This document shows positions 38,242 through 47,691 of a DNA stretch of 64,000 nucleotides, in pieces. The translations under genes were made by a program, and so were the position numbers. Position 1 is the first letter of the stretch. Every line of letters begins with the position of its first letter. Location: the NCBI GenBank assembly GCA_965223245.1, contig CBDCVY010000013.1:3534001-3598000 (forward strand). The letters are read 5' to 3'. The notes under the pieces were generated by a model, which saw only the letters and a list, made by a program, of their open reading frames with translations, had not been told where the DNA came from and did not search any database. The stretch comes from CBDCVY01 sp965223245. Its GTDB lineage: Bacteria; Nitrospinota; Nitrospinia; Nitrospinales; Nitrospinaceae.

Positions 38242-41200
38242 ATGTTAGAAAAACTTTTAAATTTCTCAATTAAGCAAAGATTTTTTATTTTGCTTACCAC
38301 CCTGGGAATAGCGGGTTTGGGAGTATTCAATTTTCAAAAACTTCCAATCGATGCTTTGCCGGATATAACGAATATTCAAGTACAGATTAATACAGAAGCC
38401 CCAGGATATTCTCCTTTGGAGGTGGAACAGCGAATTACATTTCTTATAGAGACAGCACTTTCCGGAATGCCTTATTTAAATGAGATTCGATCAATTTCAC
38501 GTTATGGGCTCTCTCAGGTGACCGTGGTCTTTAAGGATGGAACAGACATTTATTTTGGCAGGCAATTGATAAATTCAAGATTGCAGGAAGTTAAAGGCAA
38601 GCTGCCCTTCGGAATCGATCCGGTTATGGGGCCTATTGCTACGGGTTTGGGTGAAATTTTTATGTGGGCGCTTCAATGGAAGCGTCCACCTTCACTTCAA
38701 GATACTTTTAAAAGTTCAGTGGAATTGAGAACGGTTCAGGATTGGATTATCCGTCCCCAATTACGAACTATTCCCGGAGTAGCGGATGTCAATAGTATTG
38801 GTGGATATGTGAAAGAATATCATGTGTCACCCGATCCTGAAAAGCTCGTAGCCTTTAACGTTACGTTTCGTGAAGTTTTAAACTCTCTTATAAAAAATAA
38901 TGCCAATGTAGGGGCAGGATATATCGAACATCAGGGAGAACAATATCTCATTCGAACTCCGGGCCAGGTCCAATTCATTAACGACATTGAACAAATAATA
39001 ATTGGGTCTCATCGGGGGGTTCCCGTATATATAAAAGACGTGGCAAAAGTGGACGTGGGCAAGGAGCTTCGAACCGGTGCTGCAACTCAGAATGGAAAAG
39101 AAGTTGTGCTGGGAACGGTTTTTATGTTGAAAGGAGAAAACAGTAGGACAGTTTCCTTGCGAGTTGCAGAAAAAATGAAGGAGATTAATCGGACCTTGCC
39201 CAATAGTTTAGAGGCAAAAATAGTGTATGATCGAACTAAACTAGTCAATGCTACTCTTCAAACCGTCCGCAATAACCTGTTGGAAGGCGCTCTATTGGTT
39301 ATTGTTATTTTATTTTTATTGTTGGGGAATGTCCGAGCTGCTTTAATCACAGCGTTAGTCATACCTCTTTCCATGTTGTTTGCTATTTCAGGTATGGTGA
39401 CTCATAAAGTAAGTGGAAATCTTTTAAGTTTGGGAGCCATAGACTTTGGGATTATTGTGGACAGTACCGTAATTATTGTAGAAAACTGTCTTCGGCGTAT
39501 TGCCATTTCACAAGTGGAGCGCAACCGACTCCTTACACGAGAAGAACGATTTTCGGTAGTTCGCGGAGCTGCAGCCGAAGTAGCGCGGCCCAGTATATTT
39601 GGTATGCTTATCATTATGATTGTATATTTGCCTATAATGACTCTCTCGGGGATTGAAGGAAAAATGTTCCAGCCAATGGCATTTACAGTTTTAGCCGCAC
39701 TGACAGGGGCGATGATTCTTTCTATAACCTTTATTCCTGCCATGGTTGCTCAGTTTGCAACCGGCCCAATTTCTGAAAAGAATAACTCTCTCATTAAATG
39801 GTCAAAAAATGTCTACAAGCCTTTATTGGATTCTGCTTTACGCAATCGACCAATAATCCTAACCTTTGCAGGGGTTTTGTTAGTATTAAGTGTATTAATG
39901 GGAACTCAATTAGGTAAAGAATTTATTCCTACTCTGGATGAACAAGACTTAGCCATCCACGCATTGAGGATTCCCGGTACAAGCCTTTCTCAAGCCGTTC
40001 AAATGCAAGATGAAGTGGAAAAAAAGATTAAAGAATTTGAAGAAGTCGATTATGTGTTTTCTAAAATCGGAACTGCAGAGATCGCTACAGATCCTATGCC
40101 TCCAAGCGTTGCTGATGTATTTGTAATAATGAAACCGCGGTCAAAATGGCCTAACCCTAAATTATCAAGAACAGATTTAATTAAAAAAATAGAATCTTCT
40201 TTAAGAACATTACCGGGAAATAAATATGAATTTACTCAACCCATTCAAATGCGCTTCAATGAGTTAATAGCCGGGGTACGTAGCGATGTTGCGGTAAAAG
40301 TTCATGGAGATAATTTGGATGTATTGATTGATGAAGCCCAAAAAATATCTCAACAATTACAGGCCATTCCAGGTGCTTCCGATGTTCGTGTTGAGCAGGT
40401 TACAGGGTTACCCATTTTAACCATTCAATTAAAAAGGCATAAAATGGCGCGTTTGGGATTAAATATTTCAGATGTGCAGGATATAGTAAGTATTGCCATT
40501 GGAGGCAAAACCGCTGGTCAAATTTTTGAAGGAGACCGTAGATTTGATTTGATGGTAAGGCTTCCTAGTAATCGAAGAGAGGACATAGAATTTTTAAAGC
40601 AGATTCCGCTACCATATGCAGAAAACCTTAAAACCGTAGTAGGGACTAAAGATAGTATAGCCCCTAGGTTTCAAACAGGAAAAAATCTTCCCACTTTCAT
40701 TACTTTAGGAGCGGTTGCGGATTTTAAAATAATCAAAGGCCCCAATCAGATCAGCCGAGAAAATGGAAAACGGCGGGTGGTTGTGACTTCTAATGTTCGA
40801 GAGCGCGATTTAGGTTCCTTCGTACAGGAGGCAGAAAGCATCATTCAAAGTAAGGTTTCCTTACCACCAGGTTATTGGATTTCTTGGGGCGGACAATTTG
40901 AGCATTTGATTTCTGCGGGCAAGCGTTTGTGGATTGTGGTCCCAGTGGCGTTGTTATTAATTTTTTTATTATTGTTTGCAGCATTTGGTTCCACAAAGTA
41001 TGCCTTACTTGTTTTTACCGGTGTCCCTTTGGCTTTGACTGGTGGAGTATTTTCGTTATGGATTCGTGGTATTCCTCTTTCGATATCTGCTTCCATTGGG
41101 TTTATTGCTCTTTCCGGGGTTGCCGTGTTAAATGGAGTGGTCATGATCTCTTTTATTAATAAACTTAAAGAGGGGGGCTTATCTTTAGATAAAGCCATTC

Positions 41201-41418
41201 GTGAAGGATGTTTAACTCGGTTGCGGCCTATTCTTATGACCGCCCTTGTGGCTTCACTCGGGTTCCTACCCATGGCCATTGCAACAGGTACGGGTGCTGA
41301 AGTACAAAGACCCTTAGCAACCGTGGTCATTGGAGGTATTCTTTCTTCTACGGCATTAACTCTTATTGTTCTTCCGGTTTTATATCGAATTTTCCATAGA
41401 GTGAGTGAAACGAATTAG
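38242..41418 (+). CDS. czcA: Heavy-metal efflux RND pump, CzcA type
   Basis: 1058 residues, 12 membrane helices and two large periplasmic loops, as in RND pumps. The TM4 motif GAIDFGIIVDSTVIIVEN contains the acidic residues (D..., D, E) characteristic of HME1-type divalent-metal pumps (Co/Zn/Cd) rather than the Met-rich Cu/Ag CusA type. The N-terminus (INTEAPGYSPLEVEQRITFLIE) is typical for the family. Proton-driven export of divalent metal from the periplasm is known for the family; the exact metal is inferred. Confidence 0.93.
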   Translation: MLEKLLNFSIKQRFFILLTTLGIAGLGVFNFQKLPIDALPDITNIQVQINTEAPGYSPLEVEQRITFLIETALSGMPYLNEIRSISRYGLSQVTVVFKDGTDIYFGRQLINSRLQEVKGKLPFGIDPVMGPIATGLGEIFMWALQWKRPPSLQDTFKSSVELRTVQDWIIRPQLRTIPGVADVNSIGGYVKEYHVSPDPEKLVAFNVTFREVLNSLIKNNANVGAGYIEHQGEQYLIRTPGQVQFINDIEQIIIGSHRGVPVYIKDVAKVDVGKELRTGAATQNGKEVVLGTVFMLKGENSRTVSLRVAEKMKEINRTLPNSLEAKIVYDRTKLVNATLQTVRNNLLEGALLVIVILFLLLGNVRAALITALVIPLSMLFAISGMVTHKVSGNLLSLGAIDFGIIVDSTVIIVENCLRRIAISQVERNRLLTREERFSVVRGAAAEVARPSIFGMLIIMIVYLPIMTLSGIEGKMFQPMAFTVLAALTGAMILSITFIPAMVAQFATGPISEKNNSLIKWSKNVYKPLLDSALRNRPIILTFAGVLLVLSVLMGTQLGKEFIPTLDEQDLAIHALRIPGTSLSQAVQMQDEVEKKIKEFEEVDYVFSKIGTAEIATDPMPPSVADVFVIMKPRSKWPNPKLSRTDLIKKIESSLRTLPGNKYEFTQPIQMRFNELIAGVRSDVAVKVHGDNLDVLIDEAQKISQQLQAIPGASDVRVEQVTGLPILTIQLKRHKMARLGLNISDVQDIVSIAIGGKTAGQIFEGDRRFDLMVRLPSNRREDIEFLKQIPLPYAENLKTVVGTKDSIAPRFQTGKNLPTFITLGAVADFKIIKGPNQISRENGKRRVVVTSNVRERDLGSFVQEAESIIQSKVSLPPGYWISWGGQFEHLISAGKRLWIVVPVALLLIFLLLFAAFGSTKYALLVFTGVPLALTGGVFSLWIRGIPLSISASIGFIALSGVAVLNGVVMISFINKLKEGGLSLDKAIREGCLTRLRPILMTALVASLGFLPMAIATGTGAEVQRPLATVVIGGILSSTALTLIVLPVLYRIFHRVSETN

Positions 41419-41436
41419 GTAATTAATTTTCGAGGA

Positions 41437-42453
41437 TTACTTTTCAGCGTATTCGAACATACGCTCTAAGCAACGTAGGGCTTTTTTTTGAATTTCAGGT
41501 TCGAGAGTAATGATATTTCCCGGCTTAGGGTTTTCGAGTGTTTCTAATACCTCTTCTAATGAATTTGCCTTCATGTATTTGCACATAGTACAAGTGCCGA
41601 CGAATTTTTTTTCGGGAAACTCCGATTGCAATACTCCAGACAACCCACACTCCGTTAGTAAAAAGAAAGAACCGCAATCCGATTTTCTTACATGATTGAG
41701 CATCCCTGTAGTACTACCTACATAATCGGCTTTGTCTACCACTTCGGGTTTACATTCCGGATGGACTAATATTTTGACATCAGGGTTATTGCCTCGCACA
41801 AAGTCAATAGAATCGGGAGCATATTCTTCATGAACGTAGCAGGTGCCATCGTAAACAATGATCTCTTTTTTCACACCCTTTTCTCTTAAATGATTGATCA
41901 CATTAAGACCCATTAACTTATCCGGTAAAAAATAAACTTTATCGTTTTCAAGGTTCTCAATAATTTTATATACATTTGAGGATGTCACACAAACATCGCA
42001 GTATGCTTTTACTGCAGCAGTCGTATTTATGTAACAAACGAATGTGTGATCCGGATATTCAACTCGTAAACGCTTCACAATAGTGTCAGAAATACTATCA
42101 GCCAATGAGCAACCCCCATCAGGGTTTGGGTCAAGAACCAGTTTATCGGGATTTAATATTTTTGCTGTTTCTACCATGAATCGTACCGAAGCAAAAAGAA
42201 TAGTATCTGCCTTAGATTGACGAGCTGTTTTTGCCAACCCATAAGAATCCCCTGTATGGTCGGCGACACCATAGAGGATTTCGGGAGCTACATAATTGTG
42301 GGCAAGAATGATTGCGTTGCGCTCCTTCTTTAGCTTTTCAATCTTTCGTATTATCGGTAACATGGATTCACAATGTTCCCGAGTGAATTCACATAAAGGA
42401 CTTCCCACGCGTATGGGTTTCAATTTTTCGTATAAAGAGTCAACTGTAATCAT
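41437..42453 (-). CDS. nadA: Quinolinate synthase
   Basis: 338 residues. It condenses iminoaspartate and dihydroxyacetone phosphate to quinolinate for NAD synthesis and needs a [4Fe-4S] cluster. Segments seen: IILAHNYVAPEIL near the N-terminus, DPNPDGGCSLADS with the first Cys, the middle YCDVCVTSSN, HPECKPEV, the substrate loop DYVGSTTGM and the C-terminal GTCTMCKYMKANSL with the third cluster Cys. No nadB or nadC is visible nearby. Encoded directly after a HIT-protein gene (3-base gap). Confidence 0.95.
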   Translation of the reverse strand: MITVDSLYEKLKPIRVGSPLCEFTREHCESMLPIIRKIEKLKKERNAIILAHNYVAPEILYGVADHTGDSYGLAKTARQSKADTILFASVRFMVETAKILNPDKLVLDPNPDGGCSLADSISDTIVKRLRVEYPDHTFVCYINTTAAVKAYCDVCVTSSNVYKIIENLENDKVYFLPDKLMGLNVINHLREKGVKKEIIVYDGTCYVHEEYAPDSIDFVRGNNPDVKILVHPECKPEVVDKADYVGSTTGMLNHVRKSDCGSFFLLTECGLSGVLQSEFPEKKFVGTCTMCKYMKANSLEEVLETLENPKPGNIITLEPEIQKKALRCLERMFEYAEK

Positions 42454-42456
42454 AAT

Positions 42457-42801
42457 TTAACCCGGGGGCCATTGCATGGCTCTTCCACCTAATAAATGAA
42501 AGTGAATATGAAAAACCGATTGGCCGGCCCCTTTCCCACAATTGTTTACAATTCGAAAACCTGATTTGTCTAAACCTAAATCAGTTGCTATTTTTTTTCC
42601 AGTCATCATGACAGATCCCATGGCAGCTGCATCTGCCTCTTCAACATCCATCAAAGAGGAAAAATGTTTTTTGGTAATGATCAAGATATGCGTCGGTGCT
42701 TGCGGATTGATATCTTTAATAGCAAATACCTTATCATCTTCATAAATTTTTTCAGCAGGAATTTCGCCTTTTTCTATTTTACAAAATAAGCAATCAGCCA
42801 T
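42457..42801 (-). CDS. HIT family protein (Hint-like nucleotide hydrolase)
   Basis: 114 residues with the histidine triad FHIHFHLLGGR near residues 97-107 and the N-terminal CLFCKIEKGEIP typical of Hint/YcfF proteins (Zn-binding-like Cys pair). Members hydrolyse AMP-lysine or other purine phosphoramidates. It is complete and of standard length. Probably co-transcribed with nadA. Confidence 0.93.
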   Translation of the reverse strand: MADCLFCKIEKGEIPAEKIYEDDKVFAIKDINPQAPTHILIITKKHFSSLMDVEEADAAAMGSVMMTGKKIATDLGLDKSGFRIVNNCGKGAGQSVFHIHFHLLGGRAMQWPPG

Positions 42802-43012
42802 GATAGCCCTTTCCTATAGGTGAAGAAAATATCAAATCCAATTCAATTGCCGGGAAGAATTCTGACAATATATTTTATCAGAAGTTGAAAGATTGGATTA
42901 AATAGTTTTGCACAAAAGTACTTAAGACCTAATCCATTGAAATCTATTAAAAAAGCTCTTTTTTTAAAGTTTTTATTGAGTAGATTTTTGAATTTGTGAT
43001 TTGGAAGGACTT

Positions 43013-44470
43013 TTAGCGGAAAAAGTTTTCGCGATCAAAGGGTTGTTGCAAATCCATCTTTTGCAGGTAAGCTTGAATTTCTTTTTTATAGGAAATAAAG
43101 GGATCGAGCATCAAAAAAGGTTCTTCCTTGTTGAGTCTAAATCCAATCCAATCGATGAGATAACCGGTTTGACTTTGAAGTAAAGTTCTTACCAACTCTC
43201 CCCTTCCATCGGCACGTGTTCCTTTAGGTGGAGTAGATTTGGCATAGTTAATTGCTGCGTCGGTTGTAAGTCGAAAAGAATCGCCATTTTCTTCTAATCC
43301 CCAATACAGGCCTTGAGTTTTATTCAGGTTATGGAATTCTAAATCTAAACTTCTTATCCATGGGTCTTTCCAGGATAAGTTTTCATCTTTCATAAACTCC
43401 GAAAGCATCCAGTATTTACTCGCCCAATCCACACGCCCTAACAGGGCTTCTGGCCCTTTCGGAAGATCAGTAAGCACGGATTCCCAGGCCTCTAATACCC
43501 AATTAATGTCACGGGATTTACCAGCCAGATGTTCTTTTGCTGTATTTAATATATCCCATTGCAGGTCAAGAGCGGTGCCCGTATTACCATCTCGGAACTC
43601 TACATTCCATTTGAAACTTTGATCTCTGGAAATTTCTCTCATGGTGGAGACTGAATCAAGTAAGATCCAATCTGGATTAGCCACACCTAATTCGATCAAT
43701 TCCATCATCACTGCCGTGGATCCCATTTTTAATGCATTTGCAAATTCACTCATATTGGAATCCCCTACGAGCAAATGAATTCGACGATATTTGCTTGGAT
43801 CGGATAAAGGTTCATCTCGTGTATTCACGATGGCACGGTTGTACTGAACCCAACGATAGAACTCGTTGGGAATGTGGTCGGCACGTTGAGAAATTTGGAA
43901 ATTGACTTCTTCCGCATCCTTTCGGGCTTGATGGATATCGTCCCAATCTCGAAAGGGTTGAGGGTTACAAGCCCCAGTTCTTCCGGCTCCTGCATATATT
44001 TGCCGAGTGACCAAAAAGGCGGCAAGTAATCTTAAATTTTCGCGGTTATCGAATTGAAATGCTCGGCTGACTAGATAATTTTCATGACAACCAAATGTAG
44101 CGTTGGTTTCCAGATCGACATTATTTTTGATAAAGGCAACTTGATTGGCCCAACCTAATTCTTCTAATGCACATTGAATGATTTCATCACCTGCACGGTC
44201 TAAGGTTACGAGGTCAACCAGGTTGGAACATTCGGGGGAGGCGTATTCTAAATGCCCCATATCAAGATAAATTCGACCTCCATTAGCAAGAAAACCTCCA
44301 TTGCCGGGTGGCTCATCATTTGCCCGATAATGTAGATCCAGCACCCCTTGCTTTTTATCAAAAATGTGGTTCTTGACCCGGACCGCAACATCAATAGCGC
44401 CATATTTAAAATCGTCCTCTTTAATCAGAAGACCATATTCTGTTTCAATTCCGTAAATTCGTTTATCCAT
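43013..44470 (-). CDS. pafA: PafA-type Pup/UBact ligase
   Basis: 485 residues of the carboxylate-amine ligase fold. GIETEYG (Glu9) supplies a metal ligand, and NGGRIYLDMGHLEYASPEC contains the catalytic Asp70; compared with mycobacterial PafA (LDVGSHPEYATAEC) this loop is one residue shorter and has HLEY for HPEY. FGCHENYLVSRAF and INTRDEPLSDPSKYRRIHLLVGDSNMSEF are family hallmarks. PafA phosphorylates the C-terminal Glu of Pup and joins it to a substrate lysine. It is the last gene of the proteasome operon. The absence of the long loop seen in its neighbour at 46198-47691 favours PafA over Dop. Confidence 0.88.
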   Translation of the reverse strand: MDKRIYGIETEYGLLIKEDDFKYGAIDVAVRVKNHIFDKKQGVLDLHYRANDEPPGNGGFLANGGRIYLDMGHLEYASPECSNLVDLVTLDRAGDEIIQCALEELGWANQVAFIKNNVDLETNATFGCHENYLVSRAFQFDNRENLRLLAAFLVTRQIYAGAGRTGACNPQPFRDWDDIHQARKDAEEVNFQISQRADHIPNEFYRWVQYNRAIVNTRDEPLSDPSKYRRIHLLVGDSNMSEFANALKMGSTAVMMELIELGVANPDWILLDSVSTMREISRDQSFKWNVEFRDGNTGTALDLQWDILNTAKEHLAGKSRDINWVLEAWESVLTDLPKGPEALLGRVDWASKYWMLSEFMKDENLSWKDPWIRSLDLEFHNLNKTQGLYWGLEENGDSFRLTTDAAINYAKSTPPKGTRADGRGELVRTLLQSQTGYLIDWIGFRLNKEEPFLMLDPFISYKKEIQAYLQKMDLQQPFDRENFFR

Positions 44471-44479
44471 TTTAAAAAA

Positions 44480-45232
44480 CTAAAAAGCGGTTTTTAATTC
44501 ATCTATTTCATTAGATGTGATGGCACGGTATAAGGCTTTTCGTTCTGAATCGGAACTTAACACTGCTCCTTCAAATTCCCATTGTTTAAAAGCTTCTTTT
44601 AAAGTGGAAGGCAATGGGTCTTTATCATCCTCTTCGCCCTCAGTCTTTTTGATTTGTTGTTTTCCCTTTTCCCACAAAAGACATCCCTCTTGCAAGGCTT
44701 TTTTAAGAGAGAAAGAAGAAAAGTCCATTGTATCCATTTTTTCTTGAATAACTTTTGTCTCTATTTCATTTCCAGAAATAACAGATCCTTTATGAAATGT
44801 TTCCCAGTGCCCATCATAATTGAGTCGAATAAAATGAGACTTGTTTTGGAAGTCAATTTCAACGAGCAACAATTTTACCAAATAGGGAGCCCGCATCACT
44901 TCTTCAAAATTTTGTTTCAAAGCCGGGGCAATTCCAAACTGTAAGAGACGAGTTAACGTAACATCTTTTTCTGACCTATTAAAACCTTCCAGGTGGGCTA
45001 AGTCCAATAAATTCATTCTTAAGCGTTCGACATCCGCAGGATGACCCAAACCACCTAAGGCAATTCGATCATAAATTTCAAAGACTTTTCCGGGTTGGGG
45101 TGTGAAACCAAATATCACCGCGCCTTCATTAAAGGGAACAGCAATAACAGGCTGTCCTTTTCCTAGTTTTTCTTGGACATAACTATGACGGGTGGAAATA
45201 GCTTCCATCCAGCGGAATGGTTCTTCAAACAT
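44480..45232 (-). CDS. prcA: 20S proteasome alpha subunit
   Basis: 250 residues. The N-terminus (FRWMEAISTRHSYVQEKLGKGQPVIAV) matches bacterial PrcA, with the H0 helix and gate region, and IALGGLGHPADVERLRM follows. The C-terminal region is Lys/Glu-rich with a charged insertion (TEGEEDDKD) like the low-complexity tail of actinobacterial PrcA. Alpha subunits form the outer rings of the 20S core and dock the ATPase. The start is at 45232, one base after the prcB stop, with AAAGGA ahead. Confidence 0.9.
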   Translation of the reverse strand: MFEEPFRWMEAISTRHSYVQEKLGKGQPVIAVPFNEGAVIFGFTPQPGKVFEIYDRIALGGLGHPADVERLRMNLLDLAHLEGFNRSEKDVTLTRLLQFGIAPALKQNFEEVMRAPYLVKLLLVEIDFQNKSHFIRLNYDGHWETFHKGSVISGNEIETKVIQEKMDTMDFSSFSLKKALQEGCLLWEKGKQQIKKTEGEEDDKDPLPSTLKEAFKQWEFEGAVLSSDSERKALYRAITSNEIDELKTAF

Positions 45233-45233
45233 A

Positions 45234-46034
45234 TCAATTCCTTTGTACGGACTCGCGGTAAAGATCTTCTAATTCAGGTTCAGTAAGAAATCGATATCCT
45301 TTGTCGGTAATACTGGCAATGATGGGAAATATTTTTTCCTCAGGGCGAGCTTTTCCGGTTGCGGTATCGAATTGGGCTGCTGTTTGTAATAATCGAATTG
45401 CCAACTTGCATGCATCTGGAAATTCTCTTTCACTTAATTCTGTTTTTCCCCACAAGTTCTCGTGTTCCATGATTCCACGTATGATGGGAGAACCCGATCC
45501 GGTGGCCGTATGAGTTTTTATTTCAAAGTTTGCACCCAAAATATCATAAAAGTAAATAAAAGGTTTTTTAGTGGAAATGTCATAAGCTGCGAAGATAGGA
45601 CTCACTGTTCCCACTCCTTGAATAGCCAACCCCATGTTTTCCTTCAATAGTTTTGAAAGAGCACGAATTTTTCCTTCTGTGCTCAAGGATTGAAGTTGAG
45701 ATCTGCGATAATACTCAAAATTATGAGAAAGGACACGAGCCATTTCGAATGCAGTCGCCGGGACTCCCGCAATGGCCATTAATGAATAATCATCTATGGG
45801 AATTACCTTATCGCAATATTCATACATAATGGCATTGCCGGCAGTGGCACGTCGATCTCCGGCAATTAAAACACCACCTTTGAAATGAAAAGCTAAAACG
45901 GTGGTTCCGTGAATTAATTCTGATTTATTTAATCCCACGGAATTGTCGACGGGATTCGGCCATTGGTAACCGGACTTTTGAAGCAGATCGATAAAATCTC
46001 CAGGCCCGTAGTTTTCTAATGAAGGTTGGTTCAT
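45234..46034 (-). CDS. prcB: 20S proteasome beta subunit
   Basis: 266 residues including a propeptide of 43 residues, cleaved before Thr44 in HG-TTVLAFHFKGGVLIAGDRRAT; that Thr is the catalytic N-terminal nucleophile of the mature subunit, and the conserved Asp and Lys positions are seen in GDRRAT and YCDKVIPID. GSGSPIIRGIME is another family motif. Beta subunits form the proteolytic inner rings. The ATG overlaps the stop of the UBact gene (ATGA at 46031-46034), so translation is coupled. Confidence 0.94.
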   Translation of the reverse strand: MNQPSLENYGPGDFIDLLQKSGYQWPNPVDNSVGLNKSELIHGTTVLAFHFKGGVLIAGDRRATAGNAIMYEYCDKVIPIDDYSLMAIAGVPATAFEMARVLSHNFEYYRRSQLQSLSTEGKIRALSKLLKENMGLAIQGVGTVSPIFAAYDISTKKPFIYFYDILGANFEIKTHTATGSGSPIIRGIMEHENLWGKTELSEREFPDACKLAIRLLQTAAQFDTATGKARPEEKIFPIIASITDKGYRFLTEPELEDLYRESVQRN

Positions 46035-46207
46035 TGCCCGGTTCGTTGTTTATATTTTTCAGATTGTTTGGGATCCACGCGTTTCATTCGTTTCAAAATA
46101 TTATCTTTTCCAGGGCGGGATACATCCGGCCGACTGGGTCCACTTTCTTTTCGGTCAGGGGTCGAATCTTTTTTTTCCTCCCGCCGCATCGGATCATTCA
46201 TTTCCAT
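46031..46207 (-). CDS. UBact / Pup-type ubiquitin-like protein modifier
   Basis: A 58-residue gene. The best start is the ATG at 46207 (AAGGAG 8 bases ahead); an in-frame ATG at 46201 overlaps the dop stop as ATGA. The protein is hydrophilic and probably disordered, rich in Lys, Arg, Asp, Pro, with a short conserved helix DNILKRMKRVDPKQSEKYKQ and the C-terminus RTGQ. This tail (R-T/S-G-E/Q rather than GGE/GGQ) is the mark of UBact, the Pup relative described in Gram-negative proteasome bacteria. The C-terminal Gln would need deamidation to Glu by Dop before ligation. Its stop overlaps the prcB start. Confidence 0.88.
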   Translation of the reverse strand: MEMNDPMRREEKKDSTPDRKESGPSRPDVSRPGKDNILKRMKRVDPKQSEKYKQRTGQ

Positions 46208-47691
46208 GCGTATTGCTCCTTATAAGAATCAAGGGTTTGATCAACATCTTCTTTATCAATGACATCTGTTAAATCCAGATATTCGCCATTTAAAAATTCA
46301 ATTTTGGTCCAATGAATTGATTTTACATTTTCTCTTTCACTTTCCACAAAATTTCCACGAATTTTGGCTCGTGTGTTATTTGGAGGTTCATGAATCGCCT
46401 TTCGAATTTCAGACTCGGGAATGATGGAAAGTATTTCATTTTGTTGCATCAATCCGTTAAACAAACCTCGTTCCGGGTCCAAATTATGGTATTCCAAATC
46501 CAGGCTTTGCATAATAGGATCTTCCCAGTCAACGCCTTCAGATTCCATAAATTCATTAAATAAATTTCGCTTGATAGCCCAATCAATTCGATCTGTTAAC
46601 CGATTCGGGTCTTCTCTTATATCATTTAGAGTTCTTGCCCATTCGTCAGTCAACCATTTCCATTCTTCGGTGTTCTCAAATAAATTTTTATGTTTTAAGG
46701 CATGATCTAAATAAGATTCTTGAATTTCCAAGGGTGTAATAGTAGTTCCTGTGACTTTCTTTAAAGGAACTGTTCCGGTAATATCTCTGGAAACTTGTTT
46801 TACATCCCAAACAGGATCTTCCAATTCTACAGGAGGTGGCAGTACCTCAGCCCCAATCATAGTAAGCACCAAACGAGTCGTCCCTAGTTTTAATGCGGTT
46901 GCGTATGGTGACATATTGGCATCCCCAAGGATTAAATGCAAGCGCCTATATTTTTCCTGAGTTGAATGCGGTTCGTCTCTTGTATTGATGATTGGCCGTT
47001 TCGTCATTGTTTCAATACTGAGTATTGTTTCTACAAAGTCGGCTCTTTGAGACAATTGAAATCCATGGGATAAAGATTCTCCGGGAATTTCTGATCCCAC
47101 CTTGCCGGCACCTGCGTATAATTGACGGGTGATTAAGAAAGGAACTAAAAATTGAACCCAATAATCAAATGGCTGTCTGCGCGAAATTAAATAATTGTCG
47201 TGAGTTCCATAACTATGACCACTATAATCAGTATTATTTTTAAAAACTTGTAAGTAATTTCCCCCCAAATCCCTATTTCGTAATCGCACACATTCTGCAA
47301 TAATCCGCTCACCTGCAAGGTCATGAGTTACCAGCTCAAAAACGGATTGACATTCGGGAGTACTGTATTCAGGATGGGTGTGATCATTGTAAAATCGAGC
47401 GCCATTGGTTAGTACTCTATCGCATTTCATTTCTCGGTATGTATAAGGTCTTATTTTATCCTGCTCGCAAAACTCATCTTCTTCTTCATCTTGTGCTAAA
47501 CGAGAAACTTGAAAACCACGCATGTCTGTATGGGTTCGCTCCTTATCATATGCCCAAGAGTCTTGAACACTTTTTAATTCACAACGACGTAAGAGTTGCA
47601 TAGATTCTTCCACGGGATCTGAAGAATCCTGATCCTCCCTGATAATACCGTACTCTGTTTCTATTCCCATTAAGGGAACAATTTTACTCAT
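46198..47691 (-). CDS. dop: Dop-type deamidase/depupylase
   Basis: 497 residues, same fold as PafA: GIETEYG near residue 9, NGARFYNDHTHPEYSTPEC with catalytic Asp103, YGTHDNYLISR, and INTRDEPHSTQEKYRRLHLILGDANMS. A loop of about 50 residues (~36-85, including TDMRGFQVSRL, then an acidic stretch) precedes the catalytic strand; this loop is typical of Dop and absent from PafA. Dop converts the C-terminal Gln of Pup to Glu and removes it from substrates. The gene overlaps Mpa by 4 bases upstream (ATGA) and UBact downstream. Confidence 0.88.
   Translation of the reverse strand: MSKIVPLMGIETEYGIIREDQDSSDPVEESMQLLRRCELKSVQDSWAYDKERTHTDMRGFQVSRLAQDEEEDEFCEQDKIRPYTYREMKCDRVLTNGARFYNDHTHPEYSTPECQSVFELVTHDLAGERIIAECVRLRNRDLGGNYLQVFKNNTDYSGHSYGTHDNYLISRRQPFDYWVQFLVPFLITRQLYAGAGKVGSEIPGESLSHGFQLSQRADFVETILSIETMTKRPIINTRDEPHSTQEKYRRLHLILGDANMSPYATALKLGTTRLVLTMIGAEVLPPPVELEDPVWDVKQVSRDITGTVPLKKVTGTTITPLEIQESYLDHALKHKNLFENTEEWKWLTDEWARTLNDIREDPNRLTDRIDWAIKRNLFNEFMESEGVDWEDPIMQSLDLEYHNLDPERGLFNGLMQQNEILSIIPESEIRKAIHEPPNNTRAKIRGNFVESERENVKSIHWTKIEFLNGEYLDLTDVIDKEDVDQTLDSYKEQYAWK

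Noticed and set aside
46198..46207. Upstream boundary of UBact as part of dop
   Set aside because: The frames differ; the small frame has its own AAGGAG and a conserved tail, so it is a separate gene.
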